A DNA stretch of 64,000 nucleotides, from NCBI GenBank assembly GCA_009746045.1, contig RPFO01000310.1:2798445-2862444 (forward strand), read 5' to 3'. The notes under the pieces are model-generated. The model was not told where the DNA came from. It did no database searches and was given only the letters and a program-made list of their open reading frames with translations. The translations under genes were made by a program, and so were the position numbers. Position 1 is the stretch's first letter; each line of letters starts with the position of its first letter. Below, one piece after another: positions 1-11,027 of the stretch. Source of the DNA: Mesostigma viride. Its lineage: Eukaryota > Streptophyta > Mesostigmatophyceae > Mesostigmatales > Mesostigmataceae.

Positions 1-403
1 TCATTCGTCAAGCGGACCGTAAGTCGCGCCGCTGAGTGGCTGGAGCCGAAAGCCGTTCGAAAGAGTGTTAGCTAAAATTGTGCCAAGGCTGCGTTTTACA
101 AGCTTTAGTATATATGTTGTTCAGGAAGGAAACTGTCAGTCAGTCATCAGTGAGTTATCCCATGCCGAAGGAAACGGTGAGGTGCTCATGTTTGGCCCCT
201 GAGAGTGCAGGCCGCGGACCAGAGACGAAGCCCAAATTCATCAGTGTGGGGTGCACGCGCCCAGTGGGCATCGCTCGCTGGGTTCTCGCATCAGAACAAC
301 GTTTTCTAACATTCTGACTAGGAATACGTACAAAGCTGCTGAAGCATTATATGAAGGTGCTGCGACATTGTCGGGGTAAAGAGCGCTTGGCAACGTTAAC
401 ATC
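1..403. other. 5' flank of first gene, no feature seen
   Basis: No convincing coding region or repeat is visible. The stretch presumably holds the promoter and 5' leader of the gene starting at 404, but I cannot point to a defined promoter motif. Confidence 0.4.
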
Positions 404-3323
404 ATGACAAGCTCATTTCATGTCGGCCTTGGGGACGCGGTGGCGTTCCTGCAAAGCCGAGAGTCTGGCTATAACAATGCGGAGACAGCAGAATTGTTCC
501 GTACTTTGTTCGGGCCAGATGGCTCCTGCAATATGGTTTCGGCGCCGGAGCCAAGCATGCGCACCCAGCAGCAAACTGCGGCGCCGCCCCTGCGAAGATC
601 TCTGAATTTGGCTCCAGGCTATGCGCATGCCATTGAAGGGTTCAGCTCGCATCGTGAGCTTGTGCAGAACTGGTATGACCAATGCTTGACGAAGCTTGGG
701 GAGATCAGTAGGGTTTGCGGGCTGCAGCGTACCTGCTCGTTTGGCCAGGTGACTATGTACTGGCACGAGCGCGATACTGGGAGTAGTTCCAAGCCATTGT
801 CGTCTGGCTACATATTCGAACTAGACAGCTGTACCCCGTCAGGGAACAGGGTGGTCCAGTTCACGAACTTTGCCACCGAGCTGTCTCTCGACGTGCTGAC
901 ACTTGGCTTCAGCGAGAAAAGTTCTGCGAAAGCCGCAGGTACGGACGGACAGCTCGATCCACGTGGTTGACTACGTACTATAGCTCATGCCTGACGCATT
1001 GGTAAATCATGTAATGCATGACGCATGCTGTGATCTCATTTGGCTGACATGTTGCACTTTGCTGCTACTGCTTTCTGCTACCATTGATAAGCGGTTCGAA
1101 ATGGTGCCTGCCGTTGTCCATCCACAACATATCTCGATTTCCTCCCTTCCCCCGTTTTCAACAGGCTGCTTTGGCGAGGGCATGAAAGTCGAAATCAACC
1201 GCCTCGTATCGCACGACGTGAACGTGTCCATCGTGACGGGCGCCAGAAGGTGGCACTTCCAGCACGAGGCCGCGGAGGCCGAGGGATGCCAGGGCAAGAT
1301 CCTGCACGTGTACACCTACCCGGCCGACCCCTGCCGCCACACGTCCATGGTGCTGATGGGCCCCCGCGACCAACTGGCGCCCGTGGACCCCGCCCTCTTC
1401 CTGTTCCTCCAGCCGATGGACTCTGGAGCCCCAATGGACCCTGCAAACCGGTGCAGCAGCCAGAAACTCGAGGTCCTTCTCAACAAGCAGCATGAAGGCA
1501 ACGTGTACGTGCGCGGCATCCTCGTACAACACCTGGAGGGTCTCAAGGGCCTAGGCCTCAACTTCATTGGCGCGCACACCGAGTACGCCTCAATCAGTTT
1601 TGGCCGCGACCGCAACTCGTGCGACGTCTCCCGTTTGATCGGTTGGGTCCCTGAGACCGTCGAGGAGTGCCGCCGCACGTCCCCGGCCCACCACCGGCTG
1701 CTGGTGGGTAGGATCTATGATGCGCTCAACGAGCAGGAGAGGAACTCGCCCACCCGGGTGCTGGGCTCCAACTTGGTGAGTAGGTGTAAGTATCGTTCAG
1801 ATCCGGAGGAGATGGCCCTGTGCGATGCGCTCGTGGAGGTGTTCTGCACCCGTCACAAGACCCAACAGGGGGGGGGATACATCTTCCCTGTCGATCGTGC
1901 CCAGAACCATGACGCCACCAAGCACGAGGCGCGCTACCTGGGCTGCACGCCCGTGCCCGTGTCCTCGGACCTGTTCGGATGCCTCCAGGTGTCCCGCAAC
2001 TGCCCCAGCCTGGACAAGTACTGGGCGCACCTGGAAGACGAGGTGGACAGCGTACCCAACTGGCAGCCTGCCAGCCAGGAACAGGTTGCGATCGCAAGCC
2101 GCTACCTGGCCGTCGCGTACGAGTGGTACAGCCCGTACCTGAAACCTGGCCAGGTCATCTTCAAGTCATTCCCCCCGGGTAACACCCATGTCGCGATGTT
2201 AGGCAAGAAGCGGGGCTCCGGGGAGCGCTTTTATGCCGTCGACATCACGCTGCTAGAGGACGTGGCCAAGACGCACGAGTACATCCTTCGCACGTACAAC
2301 GAGCCATGCTCCGACGTCCAGTCGGGGGGCATGTGCGGTGGCGCGTGCACCATGCTGCGGTACGCCGACGCCCTGCTGGACGTGCTCGTGAAGAGCGGTG
2401 GCGTGCTCAGGGAGTTGGAACGGCGCCAGAAGACGGCGATGATGCGGATGCAGACGCGGGACCTGCCCAACGTGCCCGTGCCCGCCCCGGCCCCACCGCC
2501 TCAGGGCCCATCCCCGCACGACACAGCAGGCACTTCGCAGGGCGAGCCGGTGTCCTCCCCCCCGTCTGGGACGGAGACGTCCACGCTTGGAACTGAGAAC
2601 GATGCTCCTACGGGCCCAAGGAGTCCACCGGAGACCATCCCGGAGCCCAGGCGCGGCACGGCTGGGTCGTTCATGGAGGGCGTGAAATCGAGCATTCGCC
2701 GGTGCTTGGAGGGGAGCTTGGAGGGCGGCGCCGAGAGACAGGTGCCGGATTCCATAAGAGCAGCAGCCCAGTGTGGCGGTCTGCCGGCTGGCATCTGTTA
2801 CACGGAGGGCAAAACCGAGCTGGACCTGGTGAAGCTGGACGACTACAACGGCCGGGTGCATTTTTACCACGAAGGGAGGGATGCGCATGACGCACGCAGG
2901 CTGGGCTGTGATGACCCGGTGAGGCGGACAAGCATGCGGGCCCTGGCGTATGTCATGGAGGAACTTGCAGGGAATGTGTTCAAGACGCCGATGCGGCTGC
3001 GTGTTTTCTGGGAAGATCGGGAGCGCATCGCGTTCAACAAGGGCGGCGACATCTTTTTTAATGTGCTGTACGCGCTGCAGGGCAACCACCTGGTAGTTCA
3101 AGAGTCTAGAGGAAGTTCGAGTGTTATGATAAACCCGAGCTGCTTCATCTTTTGGTTTGTGACGTTTTGCCATGAGCTGGCACACAACACCGCCCATGGT
3201 CATGACAAAGCGCATGAAGCAGCCGAGGAAAATTTGTTGGTCGTCCACATGGCACATCTGGGTCAGTACATGGCGGGGAAGAACGTGGGTTCTAAACCCA
3301 CCATTTTTCCTGTCGGCACGTGA
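404..3323 (+). CDS. GHKL-ATPase, sacsin/HSP90-like protein (two exons)
   Basis: Exon 1 is 404-938 and exon 2 is 1165-3323, giving about 897 residues after removal of a 226-nt GT-AG intron. Exon 1 has an ATPase N-box (RELVQNWYDQC; E85, N89, D92) and the approach to the nucleotide lid (LGFSEKSS). The splice creates the glycine of the G2-type box GCFGEGMK at about residues 179-186, so the two exons clearly belong together. Exon 2 has a segment like the sacsin-family VxGI...L.RDRN region (about residues 235-270), a Pro/Ser/Thr-rich linker, and near the C terminus FCHELAHN (His848, Glu849, His852). HELAHN followed by a spaced His/Glu is typical of large GHKL proteins of the sacsin/DUF3684 type. 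HSP90-like folds bind ATP and act as chaperone-like modules; the substrate is unknown. The classical G1 box (DxGxG) is poorly conserved, so ATPase activity is uncertain. The ATG at 404 is the first in frame; a further upstream exon cannot be excluded. Confidence 0.75.
939..1164 (+). other. Spliceosomal intron, phase 1
   Basis: The donor GTACGG follows GCCGCAG at 938. The acceptor is a pyrimidine-rich stretch ending TTTTCAACAG at 1164. Joining the flanks keeps frame and completes the conserved GxxGxG box, which is strong support for this intron. Confidence 0.85.
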
Positions 3324-3485
3324 TCTTGCTACATATTGCTTGACTTGGTCAGTTATGAGGCAATGACTTGCTTTATATGTCGGGCTGTATGCACCAAGTG
3401 AGACAACCCATGTGTGTGTGTGATGACACAACGTAAAATGAGATAACACGTCCGCTGCTCGTAACAATCATGGCGGTTGTGTAAT

Positions 3486-3930
3486 AAATTAATTCATTAA
3501 ACACACGCTCCCGTTGGGGAGTCGCGGAGCACAATAATACAGAATTAAAGTGCTTTTCATCCCTGTATGTTGCACGCTGGGAAGGGGGCAGAGACACCCG
3601 TCTTCCCTCATGCCCGGAGGCAAGGCACAACTGCAATCGAAACTACTCACGAGGATAGTCTGGCATAACTGCGGGTGCACTAATGCTGAAATGTGGGTGG
3701 GTGGCATGGTGGGGGCATTGTCTGGCACCATGAAACTGAAGACAGAAGTGTGCGGGGTAGATAGGCGAGTGCATAGGCTGAACAAGTAAAGGTAGCCGGT
3801 AGCATGCTGAGCCATACACGTGGTCGATGCTGAGCCATACTATGTTGAGCCATACGTGGCAGTCGGCAGTTGTGCATGCGGTGCCCATGCTGATACCCTG
3901 CATGTCATAGACCAGGTTTCTGTAAGGCAA
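3486..3930 (-). mobile_element. 5'-truncated LINE, 3' UTR only
   Basis: Read on the minus strand, this ends in a stem-loop (CTCCCC-AAC-GGGAG, near 3508-3521) and a TTAATTAA-type tail at about 3486-3498. The body resembles the 3' UTR of the LINE at 15780-16579: the AGTGCTTTT...CCTGTATGT, GGCAGAGAC and ACTGCGGGTGCA blocks recur. No ORF remains. The upper boundary is approximate. Confidence 0.65.
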
Positions 3931-4008
3931 AACCTATTACAAGCGCTCGTGAAGACGACGCTGGCCGTGAAGCTGCAAATGCCAGCATGAGGAAATCATG
4001 CACAGTGC

Positions 4009-4046
4009 ATGTGAAGGCATAATTAATTAATTAATGTGAAGGCATA
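4009..4046. repeat. Tail-only (TTAA)n insertion with 13-bp TSD
   Basis: The 13-mer ATGTGAAGGCATA occurs at 4009-4021 and again at 4034-4046. It flanks only ATTAATTAATTA (4022-4033). This is what target-primed reverse transcription would leave if it stopped within the tail. Confidence 0.7.
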
Positions 4047-4141
4047 GTAACGTATTGGGTGTTAACGTGGAAAAAACACGAGGGGAGGGCAGAGAATGTA
4101 GGAATGGGTTATTCAAGAAAGAATATGACAGTTACGTGTAA

Positions 4142-5780
4142 ATTAATAAATAATAATAATAATAATAATAGACACGTGACTGCGTCACGTGAGCATAAGT
4201 CCTCAGTGGGAGGGGAACATGGGATGGAATGGATGGTATAAGCTATCTAGGTCCTAGTTACAGGGGTGTGGGCACCGCGGCCCGAATCGCTATGAATGCC
4301 ATACTTGGTCACACGCGGAGCCCCCACAGGCTTGGGGGTGGTCTCCTTCATTACTACTTTCCATCTATCCTTGCGCACCATCTGCCTCCATATTACAGAC
4401 AAACCAGGAGGCTGCCCGGGGGTGAGCCCGTCACGTCTACTGTAGCACATGTCCATGCCGAGTCTATCACGAAATGTCCACGGGTGGCGGCCCTGCCGCG
4501 CGCAGCCGGGGGCACGCCAGGTTAGGACATATCGTCCAGGCTGGGCGGGCTTGGTGCCAGCTAGTCTATCTGAGGTGTCTACCTGATCTGTGCGAGCCAG
4601 GTGCCCGGCTAGGCCCAGGCGCCTGTGCCTAATAATGTGGGAAACATAGGGCAAATCAGCGTACAAATCCTCATTACTAATGTGCAAACCAAAGGGGATG
4701 TTAAGGGCCTTGCGCAGCATCTTGGTGACGGCGCCGTCGAGTCGTTGCTCCAGCTCCTGCGTCAGTGCCCACGTCTCGGCGCCGTAGGTCAGGATCGTCA
4801 GAATGACGACCTTGAAGAGGTCACGCTTGACGATCCGGGGTAGGGCGGGGTTGCTCCACCAGCGGCGGTGGTCATGCATGGAGGTGCGCCCACGCCATGC
4901 CGATCCGTGTCGTCATGTCGTCCTCGCAGTCGGGAAGCCAACTGCCGAGCAGCTTGAAGCGGCCTGAAGGAGGGTAGTTGACCTCGGCATCGTCTAAGAG
5001 GCGGAGTGTGGGTGGGGGCCCTGCCATGCCGAGGGCCAGGGCCTCCGTTTTGGGGCTGATTTCTAGACCAACCGCCCGAGCCTCGAGCGCCAGGCAGTCC
5101 AGCCAAAGTTGGGCACTGAGACTCCGGCTTCTCGATGAGCGTGATGTCGTCGGCATAAATGAGGTCAGCTAGTAAATTCTGCCTGTTAGTCGGCCCCCCT
5201 TCCCCAAGCTCGTTCGTGATCGCTAGGCCAGGGGCACGGCCTGCAATGCTAGCAAAGCGAGCACGTGCCTGGCGCATAACATAATCCACTACAATAATAA
5301 ACAGGTACGGCGACAGGACGCAACCCTGTCAGACGCCGGTCTGCAGTGGGCATGGCGGGGTACTGAATGCCGTGTTGAGTGCGCACCGAAGTGGTCGACC
5401 CCTCATACAGCGTGCGGATGACGGTAATCAGGGGAGTGGGGACGCGAGCGCGAGCAAGTACAGCCCATATAGAGCGTCCCAGAGGACAGCATCAAAAGCC
5501 TTGATGAAGTCGACGAAGATCAGGATGGCGGGAAACTCACCAGGTTGCAGGAGAGCGATTTCCTCGAAGAGGCCGGATGCGCGACGAAGATGGCCATGAC
5601 GGTGTTGCGCCCAGGACGGAAGCCCATTTGACTTTCCCCAAGGTGACAGTCGAGAGCAGAACGGAGGCGGTTGAGGATCATGCGCATGAACAACTTGAGT
5701 GCGGCGCTCTGGATGCAGACTCCTCTGTAGTTGGCGGGGTCGTCAGGGGAACCTTTGTTTTTTGCAACATGCATGATATG
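4142..5780 (-). mobile_element. Non-LTR retrotransposon remnant with RT and 3' end
   Basis: Minus-strand LINE. It runs from RT (about 5774) through its C-terminal region (about 4247) into a 3' UTR. The 3' end has a perfect hairpin CACGTGAC-TGC-GTCACGTG at 4173-4191 and a (TAA)n tail at about 4142-4171. The last ~150 nt match 58895-59060, a second copy of the same 3' end in the opposite orientation. Confidence 0.8.
4247..5774 (-). pseudogene. LINE reverse transcriptase, frameshifted
   Basis: Three frames cover one RT. 5774-5520 has PANYRGVCIQSAALKLF and MGFRPGRNTVMA, the conserved RT entry region. 5340-4798 has QGCVLSPYLFIIVVDYVM and the catalytic box IYADD. 4879-4247 has TYGAETWAL and HLARTDQ, typical of the region C-terminal to RT in many LINEs. 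An in-frame stop lies just before QGC and several frame changes are present, so the copy is dead. No endonuclease domain is attached. Confidence 0.85.
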
Positions 5781-5811
5781 TAAATTAATTAATTATTTAA
5801 GAAAGAAAGAA

Positions 5812-5880
5812 TATTAGGTTGAAGGTTCCTTTACTTTGTATTGGCACCCACGTGACGCAGTCAACGTGTTAATTAATTCC
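5812..5880 (+). mobile_element. Very short LINE/SINE 3' end with TTAA tail
   Basis: TTGAAGGTTCCTTTACTTTG, then a near-palindrome (CACGTGACGCAGTCAACGTG), then TTAATTAATT. A diverged second copy lies at 8367-8445. Only the 3' terminus of the parent element was copied. Confidence 0.6.
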
Positions 5881-6117
5881 CCACGACATCGAGGGCAGAT
5901 CCTGTACTCTTCTCTCGCAGCGAAGGAGACCTCTGCAGTACTCTGTCGCAGCCGAGAGGGCGGGGGGGGGGGGGTATGGAGATCGATGAATCTCCACTAT
6001 CTCCACTCTGTGGAGTATCGACAGCAGCTCCTCGAGGGGCGAGAAATTCCGGCTAAACCCCGGACTTCTCGACTCCTAGAGAGTTGTCCGATCATCATCC
6101 GGCGCTGTCCCTCATCC
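5881..6117. other. No gene seen; short poly-G tract
   Basis: Contains a run of G near 5962-5974 and otherwise no coding or repeat signal that I can support. Confidence 0.4.
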
Positions 6118-6450
6118 TGCTGACCCCGGTAACTATCGGGGTGTCTGCCTCCAGAGCGCCGCGCTGAAGGTCTTCATGCGCATGATGCTGCACAGGCTCC
6201 GCGCCGCGCTGGACCCATGCACACCTGGGTGAGTCTCAGATGGGTTTCCGTCCTGGTCGTAACACTGTCATGGCTGTATTTGTAGCACGCCGGTTGATGG
6301 AGGAGGTGCGTCGCATTTGCCCTGATGGTTTCCCGCTGGTCTTCATTTTTTTTTACTATATCAATGCTTTCTCAAAGCTCTGGCAGGCCTTGTGGCCATC
6401 AGCTTGCGCCTTAGCCGACGTCTTGAGCCCAGTGACCTCACCTTTGTAGC
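6118..6450 (+). pseudogene. LINE reverse transcriptase fragment
   Basis: Translating in shifting frames gives NYRGVCLQSAALKVFMRMML, then MGFRPGRNTVMAVFVARRLM and VFIFFYYINAFSKLW. This is the same RT block as in the minus-strand element at 4247-5774. The expected aspartate of the first RT catalytic motif (VFIDY-type) is lost and a stop interrupts the middle. Confidence 0.75.
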
Positions 6451-6839
6451 ATAAGCTATGTGTCAGCCTACCTATATATGGTATTGCATTGGTAGTATAG
6501 CACCCACAGTGTTGCGCCCCAGCACCCTGCTGTGGAGAGAGCGCTCTGTGGCCTGGGCACCCACTTGCGGCCAGTGTGAGATCATACGCCGTATAATACG
6601 GTATAATACGGTATAATACGTAATACGCTGGCTTTTAGCGTATAATTTTTCATACGTAATACGTTTTAGCGCATAATGACGTATAATACCGTATAATACC
6701 GTATAATGCCGTGTTTTCCGCGTTTTTTTTACGTTTTGCGCGGCTAGGATGCCAGAACGACAGGGCAAGGATTTGAAGCCACAGATTTCGTATCTCTACT
6801 ATAAGTACTGACCCGTCTGAACTTTCACAATTCGACGCG

Positions 6840-7460
6840 ATCTTATTTTGACATTGTGGTGCACAGTGCGCGCACCGTGCGGAGGTGGCCATGGCGACGT
6901 GCGTTCCGTTAAAATATGGCTAATCCGGCGGGCGACAGGCGAAAAAATTAAGCCGATGGTTAAAAGTGATGTTCTATTATGATGTTTCATAGCAAGATCT
7001 GCACTATTTGCAAATTCGCTGCCTTTGTTGGTACAGATTTGCGCGGGGGTCTCATCCAACGTCAATTTGGCCGCGATGAATAATCTAGCATGTGTGCCTG
7101 CGACGGTAGAACTCGACATTCGTGGGTTATTTTGATGCAGCAAGAGGCGTTTAGTAACGGACACCATGAAAATAACCTAAGCATCTTCGATCTGCGGCCA
7201 TTTCCTGTCATTTCTAAAATGATTTCGTTCAGGCCTGCGCGATCCGCGGTTAATCCATCCATGGCTGGCTGGCTTTTCTTGCGCGCCTGGGTAGGAAATA
7301 ATGCCGGCCGTGGTACGTTGATTTGCCGCATGTCACCGCCCAGTCTGTTTGCGCTCTTAATGAACCTGGCATGAAACTTTTTGCGCCGTTTCTGGGTTTT
7401 TCTTGCTATTTTGTTCTCCACTTGTTGCAGTTGTGCTATCAGATTTTCCGCAGCTTTCAA
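6840..7460 (-). other. Diverged repeat shared with 10400-10930 (inverted)
   Basis: The minus strand encodes 132 residues including ARKKSQPAMDGLTADRAG. The related block at 10431-10634 (+) gives ARKKCQPPMDGLTAHKAG. Homology continues into flanking DNA (CGCACGTCGCCATGGCCA, GTGCACCACAAT). Most differences in the core fall at third positions, but the overlapping frame on the other strand (AVNPSMAGW / AVNPSMGGW) also shows this, so the coding strand is undecided. I do not recognise the family. Confidence 0.45.
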
Positions 7461-7739
7461 TGGTTTTACTTACGCTGCGTATGCCATGCTTCCTAAAGCT
7501 ACCCAGAATTGATCGGGCAGTTATCTGGCTTTGCTACGCTTCCTGTATGGAGGTTTTCACACGGTAGACATTCTATATTGCGTAGTCAAGGACCCTAGCT
7601 GCCTGGGAGCGGCATCACCGTTGCAAGGAGCTGGCGAGCTCATAGACGCCTGTCATGCTCTTCAGCCTGCTGGAAAACAAGGTTGTTGTATGGAAGGTGA
7701 GAATATGTGAGTTACTTATCACATCCCCACCTGTTTAGC

Positions 7740-7797
7740 CTCCGTGGTTCCCCAACGGGGACACGAGATTAATTAATTCATTTAATTAATTAATTAA
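7740..7797 (+). mobile_element. LINE 3' terminus with TTAA tail
   Basis: CCCC-AAC-GGGG stem-loop followed by ACACGAG and a (TTAA)n tail interrupted by TTCAT. Same terminus as at 16539-16579 but with almost no body. Confidence 0.6.
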
Positions 7798-8214
7798 TGC
7801 ACACCACGAGTCACACACCTGTATAGTCACATGCAGCTCAGTATATTCACATAGCATCGCACCATGCAAACATACTACATGCATTAATTGTATACTACTG
7901 TAGTATTTGCGTGCATGCACAGCCACATATATATATTAAAATATATAATTACTTGCATCAAAGTGAAGGCACCCAAGTAAACATAACCAATATAAAGCCA
8001 CATATATACACATACACACAATTATGCATGCGCACGTTTACATTCTCAGTATTACATGCAATACATCGATCGTGTCCACAATATCCACCGTATAGAGTAT
8101 AGCCGAGGGTAGGGCAACCTTGGATTATGTCCAAAACAGTGTTAAAAACATGTGGATTGATGGTGGGTGTCTTAAAATGTGTAAAATCAGAGTATTCTGA
8201 GTGTGTCCGTACGA
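7798..8214. other. AT-rich, no gene seen
   Basis: AT-rich sequence with short TATA and CACA tracts. No convincing ORF or RNA gene. Confidence 0.4.
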
Positions 8215-8366
8215 AAACGTATAATACCGTATTATACCGTATTATACCGTATTATACATTATACTCCACCGTGACCGTATAACGCGTATAACGTACGATC
8301 TCACTCTGCTTGCGGCAGAGAGAGAAGCTAGGGCGCCCTCCCTCCTTCTCGTACATAGTGTATGTA

Positions 8367-8445
8367 GGGTTGAAGGTTCCTTTACTCTGTATTGCATGCA
8401 CCCACGCGACGCAGCCACTTGCTTATTGATTAATTAATTAATCAA
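8367..8445 (+). mobile_element. Short LINE/SINE 3' end with TTAA tail
   Basis: Diverged copy of the terminus at 5812-5880 (GGTTGAAGGTTCCTTTACT), ending in ATTAATTAATTAATC. Confidence 0.55.
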
Positions 8446-8699
8446 GGCTTTCGTGACACGGTCCTCTGGGAGGCTCTTTGGGCCGTCCTAGCTCTGGATC
8501 GCGTGCCCCCAGCATTTGTTGCTGCCATTCGCCGGCTGTATGAGGGTTCATGATGTGTGTAGGCAGTTGTGCGGACTGCGGAAGGCACCACCCCACCGTT
8601 CCGGCCTTTCACCATGCACGGGGTGTGGCAAGGTTGCACGTCCTGCCCCCATTATAATATATATCTGTTCATTATTGTTGTGGAGCACGTCATTAATTA
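8446..8699 (+). pseudogene. LINE reverse transcriptase fragment
   Basis: After one frame change it reads TVLWEALWAVLALDRVPPAF then AAIRRLYEG, and later GVWQGC...NIYLFIIVVEHVIN, matching the GVRQGC.LSP.LF block of LINE RTs. Degenerate, with stops. It ends where the TIR element at 8701 begins. Confidence 0.65.
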
Positions 8700-8700
8700 A

Positions 8701-10966
8701 GGGGTCCGGACGGACCTGCCCCCCCCCAAATTGAATACACATGTTTTGCACTCAATACCCATGCTGGCAATGCAAATGATGATGGGGGACCATAAATATG
8801 ACCCTTGGGCATGCATCCCACTACTTGTTGAGTTCAAGGCCCATCACAATACATGTGCAGGGAGCTAAATCTGGCAACTACACGTCCTACAAGCACGGAT
8901 TGCCTAGGACAACCCCCCCACACTTGTGTACCAAACACCATATTTTGTTCAAATCCCCACCCACACCAAAGAATGGAGCTAATTTGCAGCACCAAAATCG
9001 CACGTCTGGGCATACTTATGCAGTTTACCGAAAAATACGTCTTTTTTGTGACTAAAAAAAAAAAATCAAATCAAATACGCATGGGTTGGGCCCAGGGAGA
9101 TAAAATTAACTTCCACAGGGTGGGAATATCAATGGCACCAATTTTCAGCTCATTCTGACCACGTATGTGAACAGTTATGTTCTTTTGTATGAAAAAAAAA
9201 ATGCACGAAAATACGGTTTTATGCCAAATGGCTGCACCAATCACAACCTTGCCCACCACCAAGTGGGGCAAACAAGGTGCCAGCAAGTTATTTATCATGC
9301 AAACTATCTTGGAATCAAAATTCAGGTCATTCTGAGCTAGACTGATGGCATAAACTAGTGTCCTCAACTGCCACCCCTCAACCCTAGTATAGACTGGCAT
9401 GAGCTCAAACATAACCCTTTTCATCACCTGCCCACCACAAATCATCAGAATCCTAACATAGACGGCTGCCAATTGAGTTATACAAACAGCCACCAAATGC
9501 AGGATCAAGCTGAGCATGAGCCTTGAGTACTAGAGAGGTCATTCATAGCATGCAGCACCACACTATGGTAGCATAGTTGGCAATCTTCATTGGTAATAAC
9601 AGAAATGTTTAGAGGCCCAAGCAACGTTCAATAGCAACAGAAACATGCGGGATTAGATGGGTGACTCGTACATGCTAGCCACACCCCACACCTCACCATG
9701 GTTGTAAACCATGCTCAACAATAAGGTGCATAAACAGCATGCTCATATACACGTGCTATGCTGACTTAGAGTAGAGGATGATGCCTCAATCAACCAGCAA
9801 TAATAACACAATGTTCTAACCCTGCAGGTTCACATCACCCCGTTCAAAAACCAACCAACAAAAGAGAACTGTAAGCGCAAACACGAACTACAGCAAAGCC
9901 ATAAGAGAAATGGCTTGCAGCCATCCTCATAAGCATGGCTAGCATTCTTGAGAGCACATTGATTAATTGTGATGCATAGTGGCTGTGATCCACAAATCTA
10001 AAGAGAACACACACGTAAGCATAGCTTACACATATACAAAGCATGGCCAGCAAGAGAAGTATATAGCCACCTTGTTTCCCAGCACGTTGAGACGCACCGG
10101 TTCATATGCTCGCCAGCTTGTTCCAACGGTCATGCCGCCCTCGAGGCATGCCGGGGTACGTGTTGAATATGCAATATAAGCACTCTGCCATCCAAATCCT
10201 TCTATATATCATTACGTAGCAGCTTACCTTGATATTACCCAAATCAATCCTAGACAGGATTTCAGAGCTTGCCACGCATAACGTAAGCGAATCGGTTGAA
10301 AGCTGCCGGAAAACTAGAGACGTGCATGCAGCAAGCGGCGAACAAAACAACGCACCCTTCCAGGAAACCGTGCTGAAAGCTTAGAATAAAGGGATTTCTA
10401 AACGCAATAGACTTCGGGGGTAACCACTGGATGATAGACGTACAATGGCATGCTATCTTTCCTGACAAGGCGCGCAAGAAATGCCAGCCACCCATGGACG
10501 GGTTGACAGCGCATAAAGCAGGACCTGGCGTTTTCTTTCCGAAAATGACGAGGAAAAGTAATAAAATAAAAGGTTCTTTAACATTTTCAATCTCCCCGTT
10601 AATGAACGTTGCTTTCTGCATCGCTAGGGACTAAGAACCTTTGTAATTACCGCTGTAGGCATGTATTGCTGCTTATTCGTTGCGGCAAGATTTCCGGGCC
10701 AGACCCCCTCGCAAACGCGGATGAAAAATGGCATCGATCTCGTCAATAATGCATCGTCGGCTACGCAAGATCATGATGAAACTTTGATTTGACGCATCTG
10801 CATACTTTTCTGCGGTCTTATTGCCATATTACTGCATTTATTACCTAACGCACGTCGCCATGGCCAACTTGGCGCAAGGGTTACGCGCATCGTGCACCAC
10901 AATTTCACGTGCCGGGTAGCGGCGGGAATTTTTTGGCGCGAAATAATTCCGGTCCGTCCGGACCCC
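8701..10966. mobile_element. TTAA-flanked TIR DNA transposon, no transposase seen
   Basis: Perfect 16-bp terminal inverted repeats GGGGTCCGGACGGACC at 8701-8716 and 10951-10966. TTAA lies directly outside both ends (8697-8700, 10967-10970). A TTAA target duplication is typical of piggyBac- and Kolobok-type elements, but TTAA is common in this region, so it is weak evidence for a superfamily. The longest ORFs inside (148 aa, 9071-9517 minus; 119 aa, 10262-10621 minus) show no recognised domain, so this is probably non-autonomous. Its right part is related to 6840-7460. Confidence 0.7.
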
Positions 10967-10978
10967 TTAATTAGCCCC

Positions 10979-11027
10979 CATAATTAATATATATCCGGTT
11001 CGTTATTGTCGTGGATCACGTCATTAA
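10979..11027 (+). pseudogene. Small LINE RT fragment
   Basis: Reads IYIRFVIVVDHVIN, the same RT segment as at 8650-8699. It is cut by the tail of the minus-strand LINE that follows. Confidence 0.45.

Larger units (their letters stand above)
6576..8304. mobile_element. Candidate TIR DNA element, about 1.7 kb
   Basis: Ends are GTGAGATCATACG (from 6576) and, inverted, GTGAGATCGTACG (to 8304). Next to each end are several copies of GTATAATACG-type repeats (6590-6715 and 8215-8270), in opposite orientation. No transposase is recognised. A LINE 3' end (7740-7797) lies inside. TSDs are not clear. Confidence 0.45.

Noticed and set aside
987-1164. Start codon at 987 as the beginning of a separate 778-residue protein
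   Set aside because: The first 59 codons are intronic; the splice joins a conserved ATPase box across 938/1165.
2253-3467. 404-residue minus-strand ORF opposite the GHKL gene
   Set aside because: Shadow of exon 2, low-complexity composition, no domain.
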